A DNA stretch of 64,000 bases from Aliishimia sp963678085 (GTDB lineage: Bacteria; Pseudomonadota; Alphaproteobacteria; Rhodobacterales; Rhodobacteraceae): positions 3,410,001 to 3,474,000 of the forward strand of contig OY782680.1 of assembly GCA_963678085.1 (NCBI GenBank), given 5' to 3'. The notes below the pieces were generated by a model that did no database searches, had not been told where the DNA came from, and saw only the letters and a program-made list of their open reading frames with translations. Positions 17,243-25,855 of the stretch are shown one piece after another. The position numbers and the translations under genes were made by a program. The first letter of the stretch is position 1. Every line of letters starts with the position of its first letter.

Positions 17243-18274
17243 TTAATTGGAACAGTTTTTCATCAGACCAAGAGCTACTAACTGTTTCCACCCGGAGAAT
17301 CTCTCCGAATCTTTTGTCCAAAGATTGGGCCCCATTTCTATGCGCTCATAATAAGTGCGGTATCTTTGGCTGCTTTGGAAATGCTGATCTCTTTCCCTTT
17401 CCGTTTTTGCTCTGTCTGACGCGCCAGGTAAGAACTTTGTGTGCAACAGGGCGCCAGAGATATTGTTTTTCCATACCGAGTTTAGTTTCGCTGGTAGCAA
17501 AGTATGTGTTGAGTTGACCAACGTGTAGCCCCGCCTCCAAAAAACCAGAGGGATTTTGTTCAATGTGGGTGCTAATTCGGGTTGATTTTGAAAAAAGAAA
17601 CGCGCACGCACTCCACCCTGCAATCGAAGAGCGTTAAATCTTTTTTGCTTTTCAACCCAGTAGCCGCAGCCGTCAAACCACTGTAAAATCTTGATTGGTT
17701 CTTCGCCTGAGCTATTTTGGATGCAATTTAGTGGAGCATTCGGGTAAAGATCAATCAAATCAGCAGCTAACGCTCTTTGACTTTTCTTAGATATTTTCTT
17801 CGTAAGCTCGGGAAGGGACATATCTTCCCATTCGGGGTAAATCAGCAATTCGTCCGCGTCAACGACCAAGACCCATTTATTTCTGCCGTATTTATTTAGC
17901 AAATAATTCAGCCAGTCAGTCCCAAATCGGGAATCTCTATAGCCATAAGAACTCGCCCAAATGGCTGTGTCCGGTTGCTCGCTTAGATACTCAAATGTCC
18001 CGTCGGTACTGCCGTTATCCACAAAGTAAAATTCTTGGACCCCAAGCCCTCGGTAATGTTTCAAGAAATATGGTAGGCGGAATTTTTCATTCCGCACCGT
18101 TGAAAAACAAATAACCCCTCCCTTCGACCTTTTCCCTAGAAAAGATTTCTTGAGGCGTAGCTCAAACCGTTTCCTATACGCACGCAGCACAAGGCGGCGA
18201 TTTAGAAATAGCGTTTTGAGTGCAAGCAACCTCGGTGTTGAGGGGGTGTTTTCCCGAAGCTGCTTGGTGTTCAT
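17243..18274 (-). CDS. Glycosyltransferase family 2-like protein (second of tandem pair)
   Basis: This 343-residue protein has the same length and architecture as its neighbour at 16189-17220. It shows VICFSTVRNEKFRLPYFLKHY, FYFVDNGSTDGTFEYL and VLVVDADELLIYPEWED, the nucleotide-sugar and metal-binding regions of GT-A glycosyltransferases. The protein ends with GALLHTKFLPGASD and a basic tail. ATG 18274 lies 6 bases after the galU stop, so the two are co-transcribed. A tandem duplication followed by divergence is the likely origin. Donor and acceptor are unknown. Confidence 0.77.
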   Translation of the reverse strand: MNTKQLRENTPSTPRLLALKTLFLNRRLVLRAYRKRFELRLKKSFLGKRSKGGVICFSTVRNEKFRLPYFLKHYRGLGVQEFYFVDNGSTDGTFEYLSEQPDTAIWASSYGYRDSRFGTDWLNYLLNKYGRNKWVLVVDADELLIYPEWEDMSLPELTKKISKKSQRALAADLIDLYPNAPLNCIQNSSGEEPIKILQWFDGCGYWVEKQKRFNALRLQGGVRARFFFQNQPELAPTLNKIPLVFWRRGYTLVNSTHTLLPAKLNSVWKNNISGALLHTKFLPGASDRAKTERERDQHFQSSQRYRTYYERIEMGPNLWTKDSERFSGWKQLVALGLMKNCSN

Positions 18275-18280
18275 GGTGAT

Positions 18281-19162
18281 TTATAATTCGCCCGCGATTG
18301 TCTTTATGTAGCCAGCCAAATCGTCTTTCAACTCATCTCGCGCAAGGCCAAAGGCAATGGTAGCTTGCAAGAACCCGGATTTCGATCCGCAATCAAAGCG
18401 CTGACCTGAAAAGCGATACCCATATACATCAACATCATTTTCGATATCCGCAGCGATGGCATCCGTTAGCTGAATTTCTCCGCCAGCGCCCGATTTCATT
18501 TTATTTAGATTAGTCAAAACGGAAGGTGCCAAAATATAGCGACCAATTACTGCCAAGTTGGAAGGGGCGTCTTCTACTTTTGGCTTTTCCACCATACCGT
18601 TTATTTTGGCGAGAGATCCGTCTTCTTGATTTACATCCAAAATACCATAAGAGGACGTCTTGTCTGGCGCCACTTCCATTGCGGCAACCATATTGCCGCC
18701 CGTTTCTTCATAAGCCTCCACCATTTGCTGCAAACACGGTTTTTCTGCAGAAATAACATCATCCGGTAAAATAACAGCAAAAGGTTCGTTTGAAATGAGC
18801 CGCTTGGCACACCAAACAGCATGCCCTAGGCCAAGCGCTTTGTGCTGACGCACATACGCAATCGCACCGCTTTCCATATTTGTATTTTTGAGCACCTCAA
18901 GAAGATCATCCTTATTCTTTCGGCGCAATTCCTGTTCCAGGGTTGGCGCATGATCGAAGTAATCTTCCAAAGCGCCTTTTCCCCGAGAGGTCACAAAAAT
19001 GAACTCCTTAATTCCGGCCGCGCGCGCTTCGTCGATAGCATATTGAATCAACGGCCGATCAACTAATGTCATTATTTCTTTTGGCACAGACTTCGTTGCC
19101 GGCAAGAACCGTGTTCCTAAACCGGCAACTGGAAATACTGCTTTCGTTACTTTTCTGCGCAT
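18281..19162 (-). CDS. galU: UTP--glucose-1-phosphate uridylyltransferase
   Basis: GalU makes UDP-glucose for surface polysaccharides and lipids. The 293-residue protein starts at ATG 19160-19162 (MRRKVTKAVFPVAG) after AAGGATCG; an upstream ATG adds eight atypical residues. Motifs are FPVAGLGTRFLPATKSVPKEI, LPDDVI and GYRFSGQRFDCGSKSGFL. It heads the AT-rich glycan operon and probably supplies donor sugar to its two downstream family-2 transferases. Confidence 0.94.
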   Translation of the reverse strand: MRRKVTKAVFPVAGLGTRFLPATKSVPKEIMTLVDRPLIQYAIDEARAAGIKEFIFVTSRGKGALEDYFDHAPTLEQELRRKNKDDLLEVLKNTNMESGAIAYVRQHKALGLGHAVWCAKRLISNEPFAVILPDDVISAEKPCLQQMVEAYEETGGNMVAAMEVAPDKTSSYGILDVNQEDGSLAKINGMVEKPKVEDAPSNLAVIGRYILAPSVLTNLNKMKSGAGGEIQLTDAIAADIENDVDVYGYRFSGQRFDCGSKSGFLQATIAFGLARDELKDDLAGYIKTIAGEL

Positions 19163-19199
19163 ATTCGATCCTTGATATTCGTACACTCAACAATAATTG

Positions 19200-19215
19200 G
19201 TTAAAAACCCGTTAA
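19200..19215 (-). promoter_or_regulatory. CtrA-type binding site upstream of galU
   Basis: On the minus strand the sequence reads TTAACGGGTTTTTAAC, an exact match to the alphaproteobacterial CtrA consensus TTAA-N7-TTAAC. It lies 38 bases upstream of the galU start. A further symmetrical element, CTACCAATGGTAG, is at 19273-19285. Control of the glycan operon by CtrA is inferred from the motif alone. Confidence 0.45.
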
Positions 19216-19338
19216 TCTTTCGCAATTGTTAAGCTTTCATATTTGCGAGCCCGTTAACACACCCCAACCATACTACCAATGGTAGATTTTACAAGCTCAT
19301 TACCTATTCCATCAACTGTTAAATTGTATCAACCCATC

Positions 19339-20136
19339 TTACGACAAACCCATTAATTTCATCATTGCTTCAATTTTGGGGACATCTTCGGGATTATTGA
19401 GTTCCCAGAACTCTCTACCTTTTGCATCCACCTCGACACAAGCCATCACGTGGCGGTTTTCGAGGAACCGCAGCTGTTCCAGCCCCTCAAGACGCTCCAA
19501 AGGGCCCTCGGGCCAAGACAGATACTCTTGCAATGCCCCGCGGCGATAGGCGTATGCACCGACGTGATGAAAAACGGGCGTCGGGTCGGAGGCTGCATAG
19601 ACCTGTGCCGTGAAGGGGATAACTTCTTTAGAGAAGTAAAGCGCCTTGTGCAGGCTATCAAATACCGCCGTGGTTCCTCCAACCCGCCCCGCTTGACGGT
19701 CCGCGCGAAGGTTCATCAGCGTTTTGCCATCGCACTGCAGAACGGGTGTGGCAGCATCTAGGCTCGTATCGCTTTGCATCCGCTCTATGAGCGCCTCAAT
19801 AAACCACGGAGGGGTCAGCGGTGCATCACCTTGAAGGTTCACCAAGATATCATAATCGGGGAGCTTCTGAGCCACTTCCGCGCAGCGCTCGGTGCCATTC
19901 CGACAACTCGCCGAGGTCATGACAACCTCAGCGCCAAAAGCATCCGCCGCTTCTTGAATACGGGCATCATCCGTGGCGACCACAACGCGATCAGCGCCGG
20001 TTACGTCGCAAGCTGCGCGCCAGCTCCGCTCAATGAGGCTGCGCTTGATCCCCGTCGCTCCAGTCAATGGCACCAAGGGTTTCCCAGGGTAGCGCGTTGA
20101 GGCGAAACGGGCAGGGATAACGATAAGGACGCTCAT
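19339..20136 (-). CDS. kdsB: 3-deoxy-manno-octulosonate cytidylyltransferase
   Basis: KdsB activates KDO as CMP-KDO for lipopolysaccharide core and capsule synthesis. The 265-residue protein begins MSVLIVIPARFASTRYPGKPL, the family nucleotide-binding start, and has LVNLQGDAPL and FHHVGAYAYRRGALQEYLSWP. It overlaps the end of cysQ by four bases (ATGA), so the two are co-transcribed. It is somewhat longer than the E. coli enzyme. Its partner kdsD is about 10 kb away in the LPS transport operon. Confidence 0.93.
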   Translation of the reverse strand: MSVLIVIPARFASTRYPGKPLVPLTGATGIKRSLIERSWRAACDVTGADRVVVATDDARIQEAADAFGAEVVMTSASCRNGTERCAEVAQKLPDYDILVNLQGDAPLTPPWFIEALIERMQSDTSLDAATPVLQCDGKTLMNLRADRQAGRVGGTTAVFDSLHKALYFSKEVIPFTAQVYAASDPTPVFHHVGAYAYRRGALQEYLSWPEGPLERLEGLEQLRFLENRHVMACVEVDAKGREFWELNNPEDVPKIEAMMKLMGLS

Positions 20137-20930
20137 GATTTATGCAGTTCAACACCTGGGGCTGCGGCGATAAAGAAGGGATTTTCGTAGCCTTGTTTTC
20201 CATAGGATAAAGCGCTGTGATCATCAAAACGCACGACTATCCCGCCAGCCCCCGTCAGAACAGCATGTCCCGCAGCTGTGTCCCATTCCATCGTGCGACC
20301 AAGCCTTGGGTATAGATCGGCCTCGCCAGTTGCCACGAGGCAGAATTTAAGCGATGAGCCTGCGCTTTTCATATCTGCAATGTTGTAGTTTTGGATATAG
20401 TCGTCCGTTGCCTGATCGCGGTGGGATTTGGAGGCAACAACCCGCAAGGCCGCATTGTCACTCTGAGCAACCTTTATCGGCTGGAGTGCCCCCCGGTTTT
20501 CTTGAGTGAACGCGCCGGTTTCTTCGACGGATCGCCCGTTTGCGTCAGTGTAAAACAGCCGGTTCTTAGCCGGGGCAAACACGATGCCTCTGCTGGGCTG
20601 GCCATTTTCGACCAAGGCAATATTCACGGTAAAATCGCCGCGCCGGTGGATAAACTCTTTGGTTCCGTCAAGCGGGTCAACGATCAAAAAGGTCTCACCC
20701 GTAAGGCTATGGCTGGCCGCCTGTTCTTCTGTGACGATCATCATGTCAGGAAAATCGGCGCGAAGCCCGTCATAAATGATTTGATCCGCTGCCTTATCTG
20801 CACGGGTTACAGGGCTGTCATCTGCCTTTGCCTCAATCCCTAGATCATCTTCACCGTAGATCTGCATGATCGCGGAACCCGCGGCAAGAGCATGTCTGCG
20901 CATGCTATGTTCAAGTGCCTCGTAATCCAT
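20133..20930 (-). CDS. cysQ: 3'(2'),5'-bisphosphate nucleotidase CysQ
   Basis: CysQ hydrolyses 3'-phosphoadenosine 5'-phosphate (PAP), the by-product of sulfotransferases and of PAPS reduction. The 265-residue protein starts at ATG 20928-20930; eight extra upstream residues are rejected. Metal-binding motifs of the inositol-monophosphatase fold are VTEEQ, IVDPLDGTKEFIHR and the late MEWDTAAGHAVLTGAGG. It lies upstream of kdsB and only about 1 kb from the galU-sulfotransferase operon, which would generate PAP. Confidence 0.93.
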   Translation of the reverse strand: MDYEALEHSMRRHALAAGSAIMQIYGEDDLGIEAKADDSPVTRADKAADQIIYDGLRADFPDMMIVTEEQAASHSLTGETFLIVDPLDGTKEFIHRRGDFTVNIALVENGQPSRGIVFAPAKNRLFYTDANGRSVEETGAFTQENRGALQPIKVAQSDNAALRVVASKSHRDQATDDYIQNYNIADMKSAGSSLKFCLVATGEADLYPRLGRTMEWDTAAGHAVLTGAGGIVVRFDDHSALSYGKQGYENPFFIAAAPGVELHKS

Positions 20931-21032
20931 AATGCCCCGTCTTGCTTGGCTCAACTGCGCGCCTTATGCTTGAATGGTAAACAAACGGCAAGATTTCAAT
21001 GGCATAGTTCCACAAAACAAGGGGAATTGCGA

Positions 21033-21863
21033 ATGGCAGAAATGACTAGCGCATCGAAACCGCCATCGACGCTCGCATCGGCCTTCATTATGTCCGAGGT
21101 CATTTACCATTCAACCGTCCGCTCGGTGCGCAAGACTCATGCCAATGCGCTGATGGCGCTTGCCACAAACATGATTCAAATCGTTGTCTTTGTTCTCGCG
21201 TTTTACGTGATGTTCTCACTGCTCGGCGTGCGCGGAGCGGCGATCCGGGGCGATTTCCTAATCTACATCATGACCGGCGTGTTTCTGTTCATGACACATA
21301 CCAAGTCGCTTAGCGCTGTTTTGGGGTCTGAGGGGCCCGCGAGCCCGATGATGCAACACGCCCCGATGAACACGTTGGTGTCAATTATTTCTTCCGCACT
21401 CGGAGCCTTATATATCCAGGTTTTGTCGCTCTTTATCATTCTGTTCATCTATCACGTCGCATTCACCCCTTTCGTGATTGAGGATATCCCCAGCGCGTTT
21501 GGGATGCTCATCTTGTCCTGGTTCACGGGATGTGGTCTTGGCTTGGTGCTATTGGCGCTCAAACCCTGGGCACCGACTTTTGTGAATATCCTCTCCACCG
21601 TTTACCAGCGGGCCAATATGCTCGCCTCGGGAAAGATGTTTGTGGCCAGCACGATGCCTGCGCATCTGCTACCTTGGTTCACTTGGAACCCCTTGTTTCA
21701 CACAATCGATCAGTCGCGTGGCTTTGTGTTCATCAACTACACCGCCAGCAAAACAAGCTGGGAATACGCGCTTTGGCTTGGGGTTGTTTTTCTTATTCTG
21801 GGGCTGATGGGAGAGTTCTATACCCGCCGACATGCCTCCATCAGCTGGAATGCGCGACGTTAG
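21033..21863 (+). CDS. ABC-2 type polysaccharide export permease
   Basis: This 276-residue integral membrane protein has about six hydrophobic segments (for example FVLAFYVMFSLLGV and LYIQVLSLFIILFIYHVAF). It resembles the Wzm/KpsM-type permeases that export capsule or O-antigen. The start at ATG 21033 follows AAGGGGAATTGCGA. No ATPase gene is adjacent, so its partner must lie elsewhere. Divergence from cysQ-kdsB and proximity to the glycan operon suggest export of a KDO-linked or sulfated polysaccharide; this is inference from context. Confidence 0.75.
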   Translation: MAEMTSASKPPSTLASAFIMSEVIYHSTVRSVRKTHANALMALATNMIQIVVFVLAFYVMFSLLGVRGAAIRGDFLIYIMTGVFLFMTHTKSLSAVLGSEGPASPMMQHAPMNTLVSIISSALGALYIQVLSLFIILFIYHVAFTPFVIEDIPSAFGMLILSWFTGCGLGLVLLALKPWAPTFVNILSTVYQRANMLASGKMFVASTMPAHLLPWFTWNPLFHTIDQSRGFVFINYTASKTSWEYALWLGVVFLILGLMGEFYTRRHASISWNARR

Positions 21864-22465
21864 GTCACAACCCGCAGCGTGAGATTTAACCGCCCGCCTT
21901 GCCGCAGCAGCGTCGAGGATCCGAATTTGATCCGATCCACCCCGTGATAGCACAAGCGCGCCTTAGGGGTCATCACGCAGACATCGCCGCTTTCGAGCCA
22001 GAGGCTCTCCGTTTTGCCCCCGCGCATTTCATTGCCGATCCGAAACAGTGCAGCATCCCCCAAAGAGATCGACACAACAGGTTGAGAAAAATCCGCCTCA
22101 TCGCGGTCTTGATGCATGCCCATTTTCGCCTCTTGGTCATAATAGTTGATCAAACAGCATTCTGGCAGTCGCGAAGCCTCGCTAACCTGTTGCCATATAC
22201 CCAGTATCTCATCGGGCATCTGGGGCCACGCCGTCCCATTCGGATGGCATTTGTCATATCTGTAACCGCTACGATCCGAGATCCAGCCAAACCTGCCAGC
22301 CGCTGACATTTTCACCGACATTTTCTTGCCCCGCGCAGTAACCGGCTGAAAAAGAGGTGCCTGCGCAATAACCTCGCGCAACCGAGCAACTAAAAGCTGT
22401 TGCGCCTCTCGCCCGAGCAAAGCTTTATAAATCGTAAAGCCACGAAGGCGAAAGGGCTCTGTCAT
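21860..22465 (-). CDS. alkB: Alpha-ketoglutarate-dependent dioxygenase AlkB
   Basis: AlkB repairs 1-methyladenine and 3-methylcytosine in DNA and RNA by oxidative demethylation. In the 201-residue protein the iron ligands are H118 and D120 (MHQDRDE) and H174 (CYHGVDR). The 2-oxoglutarate-binding arginines are in the C-terminal RLNLTLR. The ATG at 22463-22465 follows AGGAGAACGCG; a start twelve codons upstream is not favoured. It converges with the ABC permease gene, the ends overlapping by four bases. Confidence 0.92.
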   Translation of the reverse strand: MTEPFRLRGFTIYKALLGREAQQLLVARLREVIAQAPLFQPVTARGKKMSVKMSAAGRFGWISDRSGYRYDKCHPNGTAWPQMPDEILGIWQQVSEASRLPECCLINYYDQEAKMGMHQDRDEADFSQPVVSISLGDAALFRIGNEMRGGKTESLWLESGDVCVMTPKARLCYHGVDRIKFGSSTLLRQGGRLNLTLRVVT

Positions 22466-22529
22466 CGCGTTCTCCTCAAAGAAATCCCGTCCCATACACA
22501 TTTAAGTGATTTTGAATCGTTACAGGCAG

Positions 22530-22558
22530 TTGCAGGGGCCAGATCTCCTCCCTATATA
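22530..22558 (+). promoter_or_regulatory. Likely dnaK promoter
   Basis: TTGCAG (22530-22535) and TATATA (22553-22558) are separated by 17 bases. The C-rich context CTCCCTATAT also resembles heat-shock (RpoH) -10 elements of alphaproteobacteria, which would suit dnaK. It lies 111 bases upstream of the dnaK start. No CIRCE inverted repeat is visible. Confidence 0.4.
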
Positions 22559-22669
22559 CCCTGCGAGCCGCGCAATGCAGTCAAGCATTGCGGGAAATTT
22601 CGGGGCAAAGGTGCCGTAACGGGCCTGCGCCTCGTGACATCGCCTTGAGCATAAGAAGGGATCGAAAAC

Positions 22670-24583
22670 ATGGCAAAAGTCATCGGCATTGACCTTGGCA
22701 CAACCAACTCTTGCATCGCCATCATGGATGGTTCGCAACCACGCGTCATTGAAAACTCTGAAGGCGCACGCACAACGCCCTCTATCGTCGCATTCACAGA
22801 TGATGAGCGTCTCGTGGGCCAGCCAGCCAAACGGCAAGCGGTTACCAACCCAGACAATACAGTCTTTGGCGTAAAGCGTCTGATCGGTCGCCGCTTTGAC
22901 GATGCGGATCTGGAAAAAGATAAGAAAAACCTCCCCTTCTCCGTTGTCGATGGCGGCAATGGTGATGCATGGGTTGAGGCCAAGGGCGAGAAATACTCCC
23001 CCTCCCAGATCTCTGCCTTCATCCTTGGCAAGATGAAAGAAACCGCTGAGAGCTATCTTGGCGAAGATGTCACCCAAGCGGTGATCACCGTTCCCGCCTA
23101 TTTCAACGACGCGCAGCGCCAGGCCACGAAAGACGCTGGTAAAATCGCCGGTCTTGAAGTTCTGCGCATCATCAACGAGCCAACCGCAGCAGCCCTTGCC
23201 TATGGTTTGGACAAAGAGAACACGCAGACCATTGCAGTCTATGACCTAGGCGGCGGCACGTTCGATGTAACCATTCTCGAAATCGACGACGGCTTGTTCG
23301 AGGTGAAATCCACCAATGGCGACACCTTCCTAGGCGGTGAAGATTTCGACATGCGCATCGTGACCTACCTGGCCGATGAGTTCAAAAAAGAGAACGGCGT
23401 TGATCTGACCAAAGACAAAATGGCGCTGCAACGTCTGAAAGAGGCGGCAGAAAAAGCCAAGATCGAGCTGTCATCTTCCAGCCAGACCGAGATCAACCAG
23501 CCCTTTATCTCTATGGACCCAAAAGGTGGCCAGCCCCTGCACATGGTGATGAAGCTCACCCGCGCAAAGCTGGAAAGCCTTGTTGGTGATCTGATCAAAG
23601 CTTCACTCAAGCCCTGCCAAGCAGCTCTGAAAGATGCCGGCATCTCGCCCTCTGATGTGGACGAAGTGGTTCTCGTCGGCGGTATGACGCGCATGCCGAA
23701 AGTTGTTGAAGAGGTAACTAAATTCTTCGGCAAAGAGCCCCACAAAGGTGTGAACCCTGACGAGGTTGTGGCCATGGGCGCCGCGATCCAGGCCGGTGTT
23801 CTGCAGGGCGACGTTAAAGATGTTGTTCTGCTTGACGTCACCCCGCTCTCTTTGGGTATCGAAACATTGGGCGGCGTCTTCACTCGTCTGATTGATCGCA
23901 ACACCACGATCCCGACCAAAAAGTCACAGGTCTTTTCTACCGCTGAGGACAATCAAAACGCCGTGACCATTCGCGTTTTCCAGGGCGAGCGTGAAATGGC
24001 CGCTGACAACAAAATGCTGGGGGCCTTCAATCTCGAAGACATCCCCCCTGCCCCGCGCGGCTTGCCGCAGATCGAGGTGACCTTTGACATTGACGCCAAC
24101 GGCATCGTGTCCGTGGGCGCAGCCGATAAGGGCACCGGCAAAGAGCAAAAAATCACCATCCAGGCCTCTGGCGGTCTGAGCGATGAAGATATCGAGAAAA
24201 TGGTGAAGGATGCGGAAGAAAACGCCGAAGCGGATAAGGAACGCCGCGAAGGCGTCGAGGCCCGCAACCAAGCGGAAAGCCTGATCCACACCACTGAAAA
24301 ATCCATGGAAGAGCATGGCGACAAGGTGGACCCAAGCACCATCGAGGTGATCGAACTCGCGATTGCGGCGCTCAAGGATGATCTTGAGGACGAGAACACA
24401 CCAGCAGAAAAGATCAAGGCTGGCGTTCAGAACGTGACAGAAGCAGCCATGAAGCTTGGTGAGGCGATCTACAAATCCAGCCAAGAAGAGGCAGGTGACG
24501 AGCCCACAGCCGCCGATGATGGCCCAGATGATGATGACATCGTCGATGCCGATTTCGAAGACCTCGATAATGGTAAGCGGTAA
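22670..24583 (+). CDS. dnaK: Chaperone DnaK (Hsp70)
   Basis: This 637-residue Hsp70 chaperone folds and protects proteins with DnaJ and GrpE. The N-terminal ATPase domain shows VIGIDLGTTNSC, VYDLGGGTFDVTI and LVGGMTRMPKV. The substrate domain begins at about residue 390 (LLDVTPLSLGIETLGG), and the acidic C-terminus DDDDIVDADFEDL carries the usual EEVD-like tail. The start follows GAAGGGATCGAAAAC. The dnaJ gene follows after a 74-base spacer with a stem-loop; grpE is not in the window. Confidence 0.98.
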   Translation: MAKVIGIDLGTTNSCIAIMDGSQPRVIENSEGARTTPSIVAFTDDERLVGQPAKRQAVTNPDNTVFGVKRLIGRRFDDADLEKDKKNLPFSVVDGGNGDAWVEAKGEKYSPSQISAFILGKMKETAESYLGEDVTQAVITVPAYFNDAQRQATKDAGKIAGLEVLRIINEPTAAALAYGLDKENTQTIAVYDLGGGTFDVTILEIDDGLFEVKSTNGDTFLGGEDFDMRIVTYLADEFKKENGVDLTKDKMALQRLKEAAEKAKIELSSSSQTEINQPFISMDPKGGQPLHMVMKLTRAKLESLVGDLIKASLKPCQAALKDAGISPSDVDEVVLVGGMTRMPKVVEEVTKFFGKEPHKGVNPDEVVAMGAAIQAGVLQGDVKDVVLLDVTPLSLGIETLGGVFTRLIDRNTTIPTKKSQVFSTAEDNQNAVTIRVFQGEREMAADNKMLGAFNLEDIPPAPRGLPQIEVTFDIDANGIVSVGAADKGTGKEQKITIQASGGLSDEDIEKMVKDAEENAEADKERREGVEARNQAESLIHTTEKSMEEHGDKVDPSTIEVIELAIAALKDDLEDENTPAEKIKAGVQNVTEAAMKLGEAIYKSSQEEAGDEPTAADDGPDDDDIVDADFEDLDNGKR

Positions 24584-24607
24584 GATTTTCGCGAAACGAC
24601 TCCCCTT

Positions 24608-24640
24608 GAGAGCCGGCCAGCCCCGGCTCTCAGATGTTTT
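24608..24640 (+). terminator. dnaK-dnaJ intergenic stem-loop
   Basis: GAGAGCCGG (24608-24616) and CCGGCTCTC (24623-24631) form a perfect nine-base stem with a six-base loop; TTTT follows at 24637-24640. It may act as a partial terminator or an RNA stabiliser that lowers dnaJ relative to dnaK. Confidence 0.55.
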
Positions 24641-24657
24641 GGGAAAGGGATAAACCC

Positions 24658-25815
24658 ATGTCAAAACGTGATTACTACGAAACTCTTGGCGTCTCCAAAG
24701 GGGCCAGTGCCGAGGACATCAAAAAGGCGTTCCGCCGCAAGGCAAAGGAACTGCACCCGGACCGAAACGCAGATAACCCGAATGCAGAGGCGCAGTTCAA
24801 AGAGGCGAACGAAGCCTACGACATCCTAAAAGATGCCGAGAAAAAGGCCGCCTATGATCGCTATGGCCATGCCGCCTTTGAGGGCGGAACAGGTGCCAGC
24901 GCAGGCGGGCGCGGCGGGCATCCATTTGGGCAAGGTGACTTCCAGTCGGCCTTTTCTGATGTGTTTGACGATCTGTTCGGCGATTTTATGGGCGGGGGCG
25001 GAAAACGCGGGGGCGGGCGCAACCGTGCCTCGCGCGGCTCGGATCTGCGCTATAATCTGCGCATAAGCCTGGAAGATGCCTATCAAGGCCTTGCCAAAAC
25101 CATTCAAGTGCCAGCCTCTGTCAGCTGCGGCGGCTGCTCCGGCACCGGCGCCGAGGGCGGCGCAGAACCGGCAACTTGCCCCACTTGCTCTGGCATGGGA
25201 AAAGTGCGCGCACAGCAAGGGTTCTTTACGGTGGAGCGCACCTGCCCCACCTGTTCAGGGACGGGCCAGATCATCAGCAACCCATGCAAGGTGTGCAAAG
25301 GCTCGGGCCGCGTGGAAAAAGAGCGGTCGCTGTCCGTAAATATCCCGCCCGGTGTTGAAACGGGCACACGCATTCGTCTTGCTGGCGAAGGCGAGGCAGG
25401 GATGCGCGGCGGGCCTTCGGGTGATCTTTATATCTTCGTCGAAGTGGCCTCTCATGACCTCTTTGAGCGCGACAGCACCAACCTTTATTGCCGCGTGCCT
25501 GTCTCTATGGGCACTGCTGCTCTGGGCGGCGCGATTGAGGTGCCCACCATTGATGGCGGACGCGGGCGCGTACAGATCCCCGCGGGGTCGCAATCGGGTC
25601 GGCAAATGCGTCTAAGGGGCAAAGGCATGCCAGCTTTGCGCGGCGGCGCTCATGGGGACATGTTCATTGAACTGGCCGTGGAAACGCCTGTGAACCTGAC
25701 TGCTCGACAAAAGGAAATTCTGCGCGAGTTCGAAGATCTTTCAGAAGAGAATAACCCCGAAAGCTCCAGCTTTTTCTCTTCCGTGAAGAGCTTTTGGGAC
25801 TCGATGAAGGGGTAA
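24658..25815 (+). CDS. dnaJ: Chaperone DnaJ (Hsp40)
   Basis: DnaJ delivers substrates to DnaK and stimulates its ATPase. The 385-residue protein has an N-terminal J domain (MSKRDYYETLGVSKGA, with the HPD motif in ELHPDRNADN), a Gly/Phe-rich linker, and four zinc-binding CxxCxGxG repeats (CGGCSGTG, CPTCSGMG, CPTCSGTG, CKVCKGSG) at about 145-220. A C-terminal substrate-binding domain follows. The ATG at 24658 is chosen because the conserved MSKRDYYE starts there; an upstream ATG adds eight residues. Confidence 0.97.
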   Translation: MSKRDYYETLGVSKGASAEDIKKAFRRKAKELHPDRNADNPNAEAQFKEANEAYDILKDAEKKAAYDRYGHAAFEGGTGASAGGRGGHPFGQGDFQSAFSDVFDDLFGDFMGGGGKRGGGRNRASRGSDLRYNLRISLEDAYQGLAKTIQVPASVSCGGCSGTGAEGGAEPATCPTCSGMGKVRAQQGFFTVERTCPTCSGTGQIISNPCKVCKGSGRVEKERSLSVNIPPGVETGTRIRLAGEGEAGMRGGPSGDLYIFVEVASHDLFERDSTNLYCRVPVSMGTAALGGAIEVPTIDGGRGRVQIPAGSQSGRQMRLRGKGMPALRGGAHGDMFIELAVETPVNLTARQKEILREFEDLSEENNPESSSFFSSVKSFWDSMKG

Positions 25816-25855
25816 GTTTACGGCGAATTAACGACGTTTTGTCAGTATTTGCCCC

